From: JAJYTL01 sp046705265
GTDB lineage: Bacteria; Pseudomonadota; Alphaproteobacteria; Ferrovibrionales; Ferrovibrionaceae
Direction of reading: 5' to 3'
DNA: 64,000 nt
Assembly (NCBI GenBank): GCA_046705265.1
Contig: JBJKQL010000156.1
Location: 4,075-68,074, forward strand
The translations under genes and the position numbers were made by a program. Positions 57,350 through 64,000 of this stretch are shown piece by piece (positions within the stretch are counted from its first letter, which is position 1; every line of letters starts with the position of its first letter). The notes beneath the pieces are model-generated. The model saw only the letters and a program-made list of their open reading frames with translations. It was not told the DNA's origin and made no database searches.

Positions 57350-58981
57350 ATGGCGCGGTTCATATTTATCACCGGCGGCGTGGTCTCATCGATCGGTAAG
57401 GGGTTGGCGTCAGCGGCACTTGGAGCACTGCTACAGGCGCGCGGTTATCGCGTGCGATTGCGCAAGCTCGACCCCTATATCAACGTCGACCCGGGGACTA
57501 TGAGCCCCTACCAGCATGGAGAGGTCTTCGTTACCGATGATGGCGCCGAAACCGACCTTGATCTCGGCCATTACGAGCGCTTTACCGGTGTTCCCGGGCG
57601 GCGCAGCGACAACATCACCACCGGGCGCATCTATCAGACCGTGATTGCGCGCGAACGGCATGGTGATTATCTGGGGGCTACAGTGCAGGTTATCCCCCAT
57701 ATCACTGACGCTATTAAGGAATTTGTTCTTGCCGATACCGACGACTGCGATTTCGTTTTGGTTGAGGTGGGCGGCACCGTTGGCGATATCGAGGGCCTGC
57801 CATTCTTTGAGGCGATCCGCCAGCTCGGCCTCGATCTCGGACGGAACAATGCGCTTTACATGCACGTTACGCTGTTGCCGTTCATCTCTGCCGCGGGTGA
57901 ACTCAAGACCAAACCGACGCAACATTCCGTCAAAGAACTGCGTTCGATCGGTATCCAGCCCGATATTCTGCTTTGCCGTTCAGAGCGTCCGATCGGCGAT
58001 GGCGAACGGCGCAAGCTTGCTCTGTTCTGTAACGTCCGTCCCGAGGCGGTCGTTGCGGCGGTCGATGTAGAGACCATCTACGAGGTGCCTCTCCGCTATC
58101 ACGAGGGTGGGCTCGACGATCAGGTAATGAAGGTTTTCGGCAATGCCGACGCCGCCCCCCCCAATCTCGCGAGTTGGGAGCGCATTGTGCGGCGGGTCAA
58201 GGGGCCGGAAGGCGAGGTGAAGATCGCCATCGTCGGCAAGTATACGGGCCTTCGCGACGCGTATAAATCGCTCGCCGAAGCATTGGCTCATGGCGGCATC
58301 GCCAATAACATTCGAGTCAATCTTGAATGGATTGATTCAGAAGTGTTCGAAAGCGACGAGCGAGCGACGATTTCGCTCTCCGGGGTCAACGGCATCCTGG
58401 TGCCGGGTGGTTTTGGCGCTCGCGGTGCCGAGGGCAAGATCAAGGCCGTGACATTCGCCCGAGAGCGACTCGTCCCGTATTTTGGTATCTGCTTCGGCAT
58501 GCAAATGGCAGTGATCGAGGCCGCCCGGAACCTTGCTGGCATCGCGGACGCTTCAACTAGCGAGTTTGGTCCAACTCCGCACCCCGTGATCGGCCTCATG
58601 ACGGAATGGCGTCGCGGCAACGTCACAGAGGTGCGTGGAGAGGATGATGATCTTGGCGGTACCATGCGGCTCGGTGCCTATCCGGCCAAGCTTCTCGATA
58701 ATAGTAGGGTCGCCGGCATTTATGGCACCAACATGATTTCCGAGCGTCACCGTCATCGCTATGAGGTCAATCCCTCCTATGTCGCAGAGCTGGAAAAGAG
58801 CGGCCTGATCTTTTCTGGCCGTTCACCGGACGGATTCCTGGCTGAAATTATCGAGCTTCCCCATCATCCCTGGTTCATCGGCGTGCAATTCCATCCGGAG
58901 CTCAAATCCAAACCCTTCGATCCGCATCCCCTGTTTGCCGCGTTCATCAAGGCGGCCTTGCATCAGTCACGGTTGGTTTGA
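57350..58981 (+). CDS. pyrG: CTP synthase
   Basis: This 543-residue enzyme makes CTP from UTP with glutamine. The N-terminal synthetase domain has FITGGVVSSIGKGLASAALG, LRKLDPYINVDPGTMSPYQH and the Mg site DDGAETDLDLGHYERF. The C-terminal amidotransferase domain has LVPGGFGARG, the nucleophilic Cys in YFGICFGMQMA, and the closing His-x-Glu in IGVQFHPELKSKP. I chose ATG 57350; the frame extends six codons earlier. Its stop is one base from the kdsA start. Confidence 0.98.
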   Translation: MARFIFITGGVVSSIGKGLASAALGALLQARGYRVRLRKLDPYINVDPGTMSPYQHGEVFVTDDGAETDLDLGHYERFTGVPGRRSDNITTGRIYQTVIARERHGDYLGATVQVIPHITDAIKEFVLADTDDCDFVLVEVGGTVGDIEGLPFFEAIRQLGLDLGRNNALYMHVTLLPFISAAGELKTKPTQHSVKELRSIGIQPDILLCRSERPIGDGERRKLALFCNVRPEAVVAAVDVETIYEVPLRYHEGGLDDQVMKVFGNADAAPPNLASWERIVRRVKGPEGEVKIAIVGKYTGLRDAYKSLAEALAHGGIANNIRVNLEWIDSEVFESDERATISLSGVNGILVPGGFGARGAEGKIKAVTFARERLVPYFGICFGMQMAVIEAARNLAGIADASTSEFGPTPHPVIGLMTEWRRGNVTEVRGEDDDLGGTMRLGAYPAKLLDNSRVAGIYGTNMISERHRHRYEVNPSYVAELEKSGLIFSGRSPDGFLAEIIELPHHPWFIGVQFHPELKSKPFDPHPLFAAFIKAALHQSRLV

Positions 58982-58982
58982 G

Positions 58983-59831
58983 ATGGATGAGATCCGCCAA
59001 ATCCGCGTCGGCGGTTTCACGATCGGCAATGACCGGCCACTGACCATTATCGCCGGACCTTGTGCGATGGAAAGTCTCGGCCATGCATTAGATATGGCTG
59101 GCAGCCTGAAGGAGATCGCGGCCAAGATCGGGCTCAACCTGATCTATAAGACTTCTTTTGACAAGGCGAACCGTACCAGCATCCGATCGAACCGCGGCAT
59201 TGGGCTCGATGCAGCGCTGCTGGTGTTCGCCGCGGTAAAGCGCGAGACAGGCCTACCGGTTCTGACCGACGTCCATTTGCCCGAGCAATGCGCCGAAGTG
59301 GCAGAGGTCGTGGACGTTCTGCAGATTCCGGCGTTTCTTTGCCGTCAAACCGACCTTCTCGTTGCCGCAGCCAAGACCGGTAAGCCGGTCAACGTAAAAA
59401 AGGGTCAATTCCTCGCTCCTTGGGACATGAAAAACGTTGTCGATAAGCTGGATGCCGCCGGTAACCGCGATGTTATGGTATGCGAGCGAGGCGTCTCCTT
59501 TGGCTACAACATGCTGGTGAGCGACATGCGAAGCTTGCCGATCCTCGCCGAAACCGGGTGTCCGGTGGTATTCGATGCTACCCATTCGGTGCAGCAACCG
59601 GGGGGTCTCGGCGGCACCTCGGGCGGCGAGCGACGGTTCGTTCCGGTTTTGGCGCGGGCCGCAGCTGCGATCGGCGTGGCGGCAATATTCCTCGAAACCC
59701 ATCAGGATCCTGACAACGCTCCTTCTGACGGACCGAACATGGTTGCGCTCGCGGCCATGCCCGCACTTCTCGAACAACTTGTCGAATTCGATCACTTAGC
59801 GAAATCGACGTCAGGGCGAAAAGACGGCTGA
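58983..59831 (+). CDS. kdsA: 3-deoxy-8-phosphooctulonate synthase (KDO8P synthase)
   Basis: This 282-residue TIM-barrel aldolase-like enzyme joins PEP and arabinose 5-phosphate for the LPS core sugar Kdo. Blocks are IIAGPCAMES, IYKTSFDKANRTS, TDVHLPEQCAEVAEVVDVLQ, PAFLCRQTDLL, NVKKGQFLAPWDMKNVVDKL and VFDATHSVQQPGG. It starts one base after the pyrG stop, indicating co-transcription. The Asn/Cys choice at the metal site (NVKKGQFL) marks a non-metal type. Confidence 0.97.
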   Translation: MDEIRQIRVGGFTIGNDRPLTIIAGPCAMESLGHALDMAGSLKEIAAKIGLNLIYKTSFDKANRTSIRSNRGIGLDAALLVFAAVKRETGLPVLTDVHLPEQCAEVAEVVDVLQIPAFLCRQTDLLVAAAKTGKPVNVKKGQFLAPWDMKNVVDKLDAAGNRDVMVCERGVSFGYNMLVSDMRSLPILAETGCPVVFDATHSVQQPGGLGGTSGGERRFVPVLARAAAAIGVAAIFLETHQDPDNAPSDGPNMVALAAMPALLEQLVEFDHLAKSTSGRKDG

Positions 59832-59919
59832 GCCAAGGTTGGTCGCAGCCTTGCCGTCGTCGGTCTGACCGGTGGCGACCGGGTGGCAGCCGCCGCAATT
59901 CCTGTCATTGTCTGTTCCG

Positions 59920-60873
59920 ATGCGAACCGGTGAAAGCGATAAGGCCGTGATTGCCAGTGCGACCCAACGTGACGCGGATTCGCGGCAGGAAGGAGGCTCT
60001 GTCGGACGCGGCATTCTTTATATGTGCCTTGCCGTCTCGATCTTCCCGTTCCTAAATGCGGCGGCTAAATATCTCGGCAGTCGTTATCCGATTTCGGAGG
60101 TGGTGTGGGCGCGTTACCTCGGGCATCTCGTCTATATGATCATGGTCTTTGCACCGAAACGGCGTTTGAGGCTATTCGCGACTCGCCAACTTGGGATGCA
60201 AATCCTACGCTCACTTCTTTTGTTTGCCTCGACCGTATTCTATTTCATCGCGCTGGTAAAAGTGCCGCTCGCGACAGCGGCGGCGGTGACCTTTGTCGCG
60301 CCGATGATCGCGACGGCGCTTTCCGTTCCGATGCTCGGGGAGCGCGTTGGCCCACGGCGTTGGGCTGCGGTGATCGCCGGCTTCCTCGGCACGCTCCTCA
60401 TCATCCGGCCAGGTGGGGATCTTGGCACCTATGGCGCCTCGTTTCTTCTTTTGAACGCCCTTTGTTATGCGCTCTATCAGGTCTTGTCTCGACGCATGGC
60501 CAGGCTTGATCCTGCAGATATTTCAATTACTTACGTTGCTCTTGTTGGCGTCGTGTTGAGCTCGATCGTCGCGCCATTCCAATGGCGCATGCCGGCGGAT
60601 GTCTTCGATACGATGGTCTTTTTGAGCCTCGGTCTTTCCGGTGGTTTCGCCCATTACTTCATTGTCAAATCGGTGGAGCATGGGCCAGTTTCGGTACTGG
60701 CGCCGTTCAACTATGGGCAACTGATTGGCGCGACAGTGCTTGGGTTTTTTCTCTTTGGCACTTTTCCTGACCTCTGGACCTGGGCTGGAGCCGCCGTGAT
60801 CATTGCGAGCGGGCTTTATATTGCTTATCGGGAAAGCCGCGTCGCCCGGCGGAAGAAAGCCAGCGGTACCTGA
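59920..60873 (+). CDS. EamA/DMT family transporter
   Basis: This 317-residue membrane protein has ten hydrophobic helices in two EamA repeats (about 30-160 and 170-305). Family features are NAAAKYLGSRYPISEVVWAR, APMIATALSVPMLGERVG and NYGQLIGATVLGFFLFGTFPD. DMT proteins export or import small metabolites; the substrate is not readable. I chose ATG 59920; a GTG 48 bases earlier would add 16 residues. It lies between kdsA and eno, a frequent accessory position. Confidence 0.88.
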   Translation: MRTGESDKAVIASATQRDADSRQEGGSVGRGILYMCLAVSIFPFLNAAAKYLGSRYPISEVVWARYLGHLVYMIMVFAPKRRLRLFATRQLGMQILRSLLLFASTVFYFIALVKVPLATAAAVTFVAPMIATALSVPMLGERVGPRRWAAVIAGFLGTLLIIRPGGDLGTYGASFLLLNALCYALYQVLSRRMARLDPADISITYVALVGVVLSSIVAPFQWRMPADVFDTMVFLSLGLSGGFAHYFIVKSVEHGPVSVLAPFNYGQLIGATVLGFFLFGTFPDLWTWAGAAVIIASGLYIAYRESRVARRKKASGT

Positions 60874-60936
60874 AGGTTGTTTCCGGCAAACGAACACGCT
60901 ATCCCTTCGCCGTCACGCCATTCAAGGAGGGTTGTC

Positions 60937-62220
60937 ATGAGTGCGATTGCCGATATCAAGGCGCGGGAGATTCTCGATAGTCGCGGCAACCCCACGATCG
61001 AGGTCGAGGTCGCGGTCGAGTCCGGCGCACTCGGACGGGCTGCGATCCCGTCCGGCGCTTCTACGGGCCGTCATGAAGCGGTGGAGCTTCGCGACGGAGA
61101 TGCGGCGCGTTACGGCGGCAAGGGTGTTTTGCAGGCGGTCGCATCGGTGCAGGGGGAGCTGTTCGATGCTCTTTCGGGTCGCGAGGCGAGCGAACAGGTG
61201 GCGATCGACCGGACGATGATTGAACTTGATGGGACCGACAACAAGGGACGACTTGGTGCCAACGCAATTCTCGGCGTCAGCTTGGCGGTCGCCAAGGCGG
61301 CGGCTACGGAATCGGGATTGCCACTTTGGCGTTATATCGGCGGCGCCGGGGCGCAGGTTCTGCCGGTGCCGATGATGAACGTTCTGAACGGTGGCGCGCA
61401 TGCCGACAATCCGATCGATGTCCAGGAATTCATGATCGTGCCGGCGGGCTTCACGCACTTCCACGAAGCGCTTCGTGCCGGTGCCGAGATCTTCCAGAGC
61501 TTGAAGCGCGAGCTCAAAAAAGCCGGCCACAACACCAATGTGGGCGACGAAGGCGGGTTTGCGCCCGCCCTTTCCTCGACCCGTGCTGCGCTTGATTTTA
61601 TCCTTCGCGCGATCGAGGGCGCGGGCTACAAACCAGGCCAGGATGTCTGGCTCGCCCTTGATGCTGCTGCCAGCGAGTTCTATCGCGACGGTCTCTATCG
61701 GATCGAGAGCCAAAGCCTGAATGCAATCGAACTTGTTGCCTATTACGGCAAGCTTGTCGATGAATATCCGATCATCTCGATTGAAGACGGCATCGCCGAG
61801 GACGATTGGTCGGGTTGGGCGGCTTTGACTTCGGCACTCGGTCGGTGTATTCAACTCGTCGGCGACGATCTTTTTGTCACCAATCCAAGACGACTTAGTC
61901 AAGGCATCGACCGTGGCGTTGGTAACGCCATCCTAGTTAAGCTCAACCAGATCGGGACGCTCACGGAAACCTTGGAAGCGGTCGATCTGGCGACGCGTAA
62001 CGCCTATCGTGCGGTCATTTCGCACCGCTCTGGTGAAACCGAGGATACGACGATCGCCGATCTGGCCGTTGCTACCGGCTGTGGTCAGATCAAGACAGGC
62101 TCTCTGGCCCGCACCGACCGGCTCGCGAAATATAATCAGCTTCTTCGCATCGAGGAGGCGCTAGGAAGCGCGGCGCGTTACGCCGGACAGGTGGCATTCC
62201 GGACTTCCGCTCGAACCTGA
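60937..62220 (+). CDS. eno: Enolase
   Basis: This 427-residue glycolytic enzyme converts 2-phosphoglycerate to phosphoenolpyruvate. Blocks are ILDSRGNPTIEVEVAVESG, PSGASTGRHEAVELRDGD (mobile loop), GDEGGFAPAL (catalytic Glu), SIEDGIAEDDW (metal ligand), ILVKLNQIGTLTET (catalytic Lys) and SHRSGETEDTTIADLAV. AAGGAGGG lies before ATG 60937. The gene is followed by ftsB, the normal arrangement in proteobacteria. Confidence 0.98.
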   Translation: MSAIADIKAREILDSRGNPTIEVEVAVESGALGRAAIPSGASTGRHEAVELRDGDAARYGGKGVLQAVASVQGELFDALSGREASEQVAIDRTMIELDGTDNKGRLGANAILGVSLAVAKAAATESGLPLWRYIGGAGAQVLPVPMMNVLNGGAHADNPIDVQEFMIVPAGFTHFHEALRAGAEIFQSLKRELKKAGHNTNVGDEGGFAPALSSTRAALDFILRAIEGAGYKPGQDVWLALDAAASEFYRDGLYRIESQSLNAIELVAYYGKLVDEYPIISIEDGIAEDDWSGWAALTSALGRCIQLVGDDLFVTNPRRLSQGIDRGVGNAILVKLNQIGTLTETLEAVDLATRNAYRAVISHRSGETEDTTIADLAVATGCGQIKTGSLARTDRLAKYNQLLRIEEALGSAARYAGQVAFRTSART

Positions 62221-62312
62221 ACGAACCGGACCGGACTCTTCTGATCGGTGAAAATTTCGTGCCTCCTGTGTTTTCTGTTGACCTGATCATCGGTCTTTGA
62301 TTCGATTCGATC

Positions 62313-62663
62313 ATGGGGCTGATAGACGAAATCCGACGCCGCGCCAAAGCTGCCGCCTTGCCGGCGGTTTGCATTTCGGCGATCGTCTATTTCGGCTATT
62401 ATCTCATTTATGGTGGCCAAGGGCTTTATGCCTATGCCCGCCTTCGTCAGCAGGTCGAAATCGCACAGACCGTCGCCAAGTCCACCGCCGCGACGCGTGA
62501 GCGGCTGGCGGCGCGAGTTGCCTTGTTGCAACCCGATCACGTCGATCCGGACATGTTGAGCGAGATGGCGGGCGGCGAATTGAATTTGGCCCGGCCAGAT
62601 GATCTAGTGATCTTCTTCCACCCTGGCGCTAATGGCGGCCAGCCACCCGAAAAATCCAATTGA
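62313..62663 (+). CDS. ftsB: Septum formation initiator family protein (FtsB-like)
   Basis: This 116-residue single-pass division protein has an N-terminal helix at about 18-36 (LPAVCISAIVYFGYYLIYGG), followed by a coiled-coil (YARLRQQVEIAQTVAKSTAATRERL, about 41-65) and the DivIC-type C-terminus with DHVDPDMLSEMAGGELNLARP. It would join FtsL and FtsQ at the septum. Its location directly after eno is conserved. Confidence 0.92.
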   Translation: MGLIDEIRRRAKAAALPAVCISAIVYFGYYLIYGGQGLYAYARLRQQVEIAQTVAKSTAATRERLAARVALLQPDHVDPDMLSEMAGGELNLARPDDLVIFFHPGANGGQPPEKSN

Positions 62664-62818
62664 TCGGCGTCGCTGGCGGTGATCCTTGCATATGAGCGGT
62701 GCATGAGCCGCGGCTCGAACCGACGGGATTGTCGATCACGAATTTAACCCATTGTGGCGCTTGTAATTGAGGGGCTTTTTGCTCCATCCTGCGCTCAAGA
62801 GCGAGACGGGAGAGCGAG

Positions 62819-63871
62819 ATGGCGAAGTCTACGCCAAAGGCGAAGCCATCGGGCAAGGCGCCGAAGTCCGAGGCAACTGCTAAAGCGTCCGCCACGAAGG
62901 CGGCTGCTGCGAACGGCGATCAACTTCTCCGGTATTACCGCAACATGCTGCTGATCCGGCGTTTCGAAGAGCGCGTTGGCCAAATGTATGGCATGGGCTT
63001 AATCGGCGGTTTCTGTCACCTCTACATCGGGCAGGAGGCGGTGGTTGTCGGCGTGCAGGCTGCGCTTGGGCCTGAGGACCAGGTGATTACGGGCTACAGA
63101 GACCACGGCCATATGCTGGCAATCGGTATGGAGCCCAGGCGGGTTATGGCCGAACTGACAGGCCGGCGTGATGGTTATTCGAAGGGTAAAGGCGGCTCGA
63201 TGCACATGTTCAGCCGAGCCGAAAGATTCTTTGGTGGCCACGGCATCGTCGGCGCGCCGGCACCCTTGGGTACGGGGCTTGCGTTCGCGCAACGCTATCA
63301 AAGCCGGAACGGCGTCACGGTTTGCTATTTTGGCGACGGCGCAGCAAACCAAGGTCAAGTCTACGAAAGCTTTAATATGGCGGAACTCTGGAAACTTCCG
63401 GTCATCTATGTGATCGAAAACAATCAGTACGCCATGGGCACCTCGATTAAACGGGCCTCGGCAAGGGTCGATCTCTATCGTCGCGGCGAGAGCTTTGGCA
63501 TCCCCGGACGTCATGTCGATGGAATGGATGTGCTTACCGTGCGTGCCGCGGCGGATGAAGCGGTCGCGTGGTGCAGGAACGGCAACGGCCCGATGATCCT
63601 CGAGATGGAGACTTATCGCTACCGCGGCCATTCCATGTCTGATCCGGCGAAATATCGCAGCCGTGAGGAAGTCAACAAGGTCCGTACCGAGCACGATCCG
63701 ATTGATCAAATCCGAAACCGCCTGTTGCAGGGTAAGTTTGCCGACGAAACCCGGCTCAAGAAGATCGATAACGAAATCCGTGAGATCGTGATGGCGGCTG
63801 CTGAGTTTTCGCAAGAAAGTCCCGAACCGGATGCCGCTGAACTTTGGACCGACGTGCTGCAGGATATTTGA
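62819..63871 (+). CDS. pdhA: Pyruvate dehydrogenase E1 alpha subunit
   Basis: This 350-residue thiamine diphosphate-binding subunit of the alpha2beta2 E1 enzyme starts pyruvate oxidation. It begins with a Lys/Ala-rich segment (1-35), then MLLIRRFEERVGQMYGMG and GFCHLYIGQEAVVVGVQAAL. The TPP motif is GDGAANQGQVYESFNMA, ending with NNQYAMGTS. The loop HSMSDPAKYRSREEV is where mitochondrial E1 is phosphorylated, and the serines are kept. The E1 beta gene begins 13 bases downstream. Confidence 0.97.
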   Translation: MAKSTPKAKPSGKAPKSEATAKASATKAAAANGDQLLRYYRNMLLIRRFEERVGQMYGMGLIGGFCHLYIGQEAVVVGVQAALGPEDQVITGYRDHGHMLAIGMEPRRVMAELTGRRDGYSKGKGGSMHMFSRAERFFGGHGIVGAPAPLGTGLAFAQRYQSRNGVTVCYFGDGAANQGQVYESFNMAELWKLPVIYVIENNQYAMGTSIKRASARVDLYRRGESFGIPGRHVDGMDVLTVRAAADEAVAWCRNGNGPMILEMETYRYRGHSMSDPAKYRSREEVNKVRTEHDPIDQIRNRLLQGKFADETRLKKIDNEIREIVMAAAEFSQESPEPDAAELWTDVLQDI

Positions 63872-63884
63872 GCCGGGGACGCAG

Positions 63885-64000
63885 ATGCCGATAGAGATAT
63901 TGATGCCGGCGCTGTCGCCGACGATGACGGAAGGGAAGTTGGCGCGCTGGGCGGTGAAGGAGGGGGATCCGGTCACGGCGGGCATGGTTGTGGCGGAGAT
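63885..64000 (+). CDS. pdhB: Pyruvate dehydrogenase E1 beta subunit, start (lipoyl domain)
   Basis: Only the first 38 codons are in the window. They encode the beginning of a lipoyl domain: MPIEILMPALSPTMTEGKLA, then RWAVKEGDPV. In alphaproteobacteria both E1 beta (PdhB) and E2 (PdhC) begin this way; since the gene directly follows pdhA, PdhB with an N-terminal lipoyl domain is more likely. GGGG lies about ten bases upstream. The remainder lies beyond the right edge. Confidence 0.75.
   Translation, partial: MPIEILMPALSPTMTEGKLARWAVKEGDPVTAGMVVAE

Noticed and set aside
60922..61902. 326-codon minus-strand frame opposite eno
   Set aside because: Enolase is unmistakable on the plus strand; the antisense frame is a shadow.
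62999..63985. 328-codon minus-strand frame opposite pdhA
   Set aside because: pdhA has a full TPP motif; this frame has no recognisable features.

Overview
The window (64 kb, about 60% GC, tightly packed) looks like chromosome of an alphaproteobacterium, most likely Rhodospirillales-like. Four things support this. A two-piece, circularly permuted tmRNA gene lies at 29.5-29.8 kb. The lexA promoter carries the alphaproteobacterial SOS box GTTC-N7-GTTC. The order trpG-trpD-trpC-moaC-moeA-lexA-comEC-gltX-gltA and tpiA-secG-pyrG-kdsA-eno-ftsB-pdhA-pdhB is typical of the group. The last gene begins with a lipoyl domain, as alphaproteobacterial PdhB does. No species can be named from the sequence.

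Layout. 1-3.1 kb: gltB (partial, minus). 3.4-5 kb: a cyclase-family hydrolase and a DUF3237 protein. 5-10.7 kb (minus): an uncharacterised EF-hand/membrane protein, a large AsmA-family protein with an internal duplication, and a DUF2905 protein. 10.8-13.3 kb: a GT4 glycosyltransferase and a class III nucleotide cyclase. 13.4-15.3 kb: a zinc/manganese ABC importer (permease and ATPase) with a Zur-like operator upstream. 15.3-16.4 kb: an unclear stretch with two mutually antisense ORFs, followed by a FixJ-type regulator. 17-25.8 kb: small accessory metabolic genes (EthD, flavin reductase, MscS channel, WrbA, LysR/pirin pair, SMP-30/RraA/RidA group), tRNA-Ser(GCU) and a Sel1-like protein. 26-29.5 kb: an APC permease and a thioredoxin-NHL protein. 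29.5-36.8 kb: ssrA, thyX, a lipoprotein, tag, ygfZ, a GT9 glycosyltransferase, pyrC, and an EAL-like protein preceded by a CtrA-type site. 36.8-38.4 kb: a complete IS5-type insertion sequence. 38.5-48.5 kb: gltA, gltX, a heavily decayed comEC, lexA, moeA, moaC, trpC, trpD, trpG. 48.6-52.4 kb: four plus-strand genes (GNAT, SDR, MaoC hydratase, polysaccharide deacetylase) that separate trpG from trpE. 52.4-55.8 kb: trpE and ppiD. 56-64 kb: tpiA, secG, pyrG, kdsA, an EamA transporter, eno, ftsB, pdhA and the start of pdhB.

How the genes work together. Most are housekeeping: nitrogen assimilation (gltB), pyrimidine synthesis (pyrC, pyrG, thyX), tryptophan synthesis (trpE, trpG, trpD, trpC), molybdenum cofactor (moaC, moeA), lower glycolysis into the TCA cycle (tpiA, eno, pdhA/B, gltA), LPS/Kdo (kdsA, GT9) and envelope protein handling (secG, ppiD). 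I did not find a clearly new multi-gene system. The least explained items are the EF-hand membrane protein beside the duplicated AsmA protein, the catalytically degenerate EAL-like protein with a CtrA-type site at its start, the 15.3-16.4 kb antisense ORF pair, the multiply frameshifted comEC, and an IS placed exactly at a stop codon with a terminator in its outer end.
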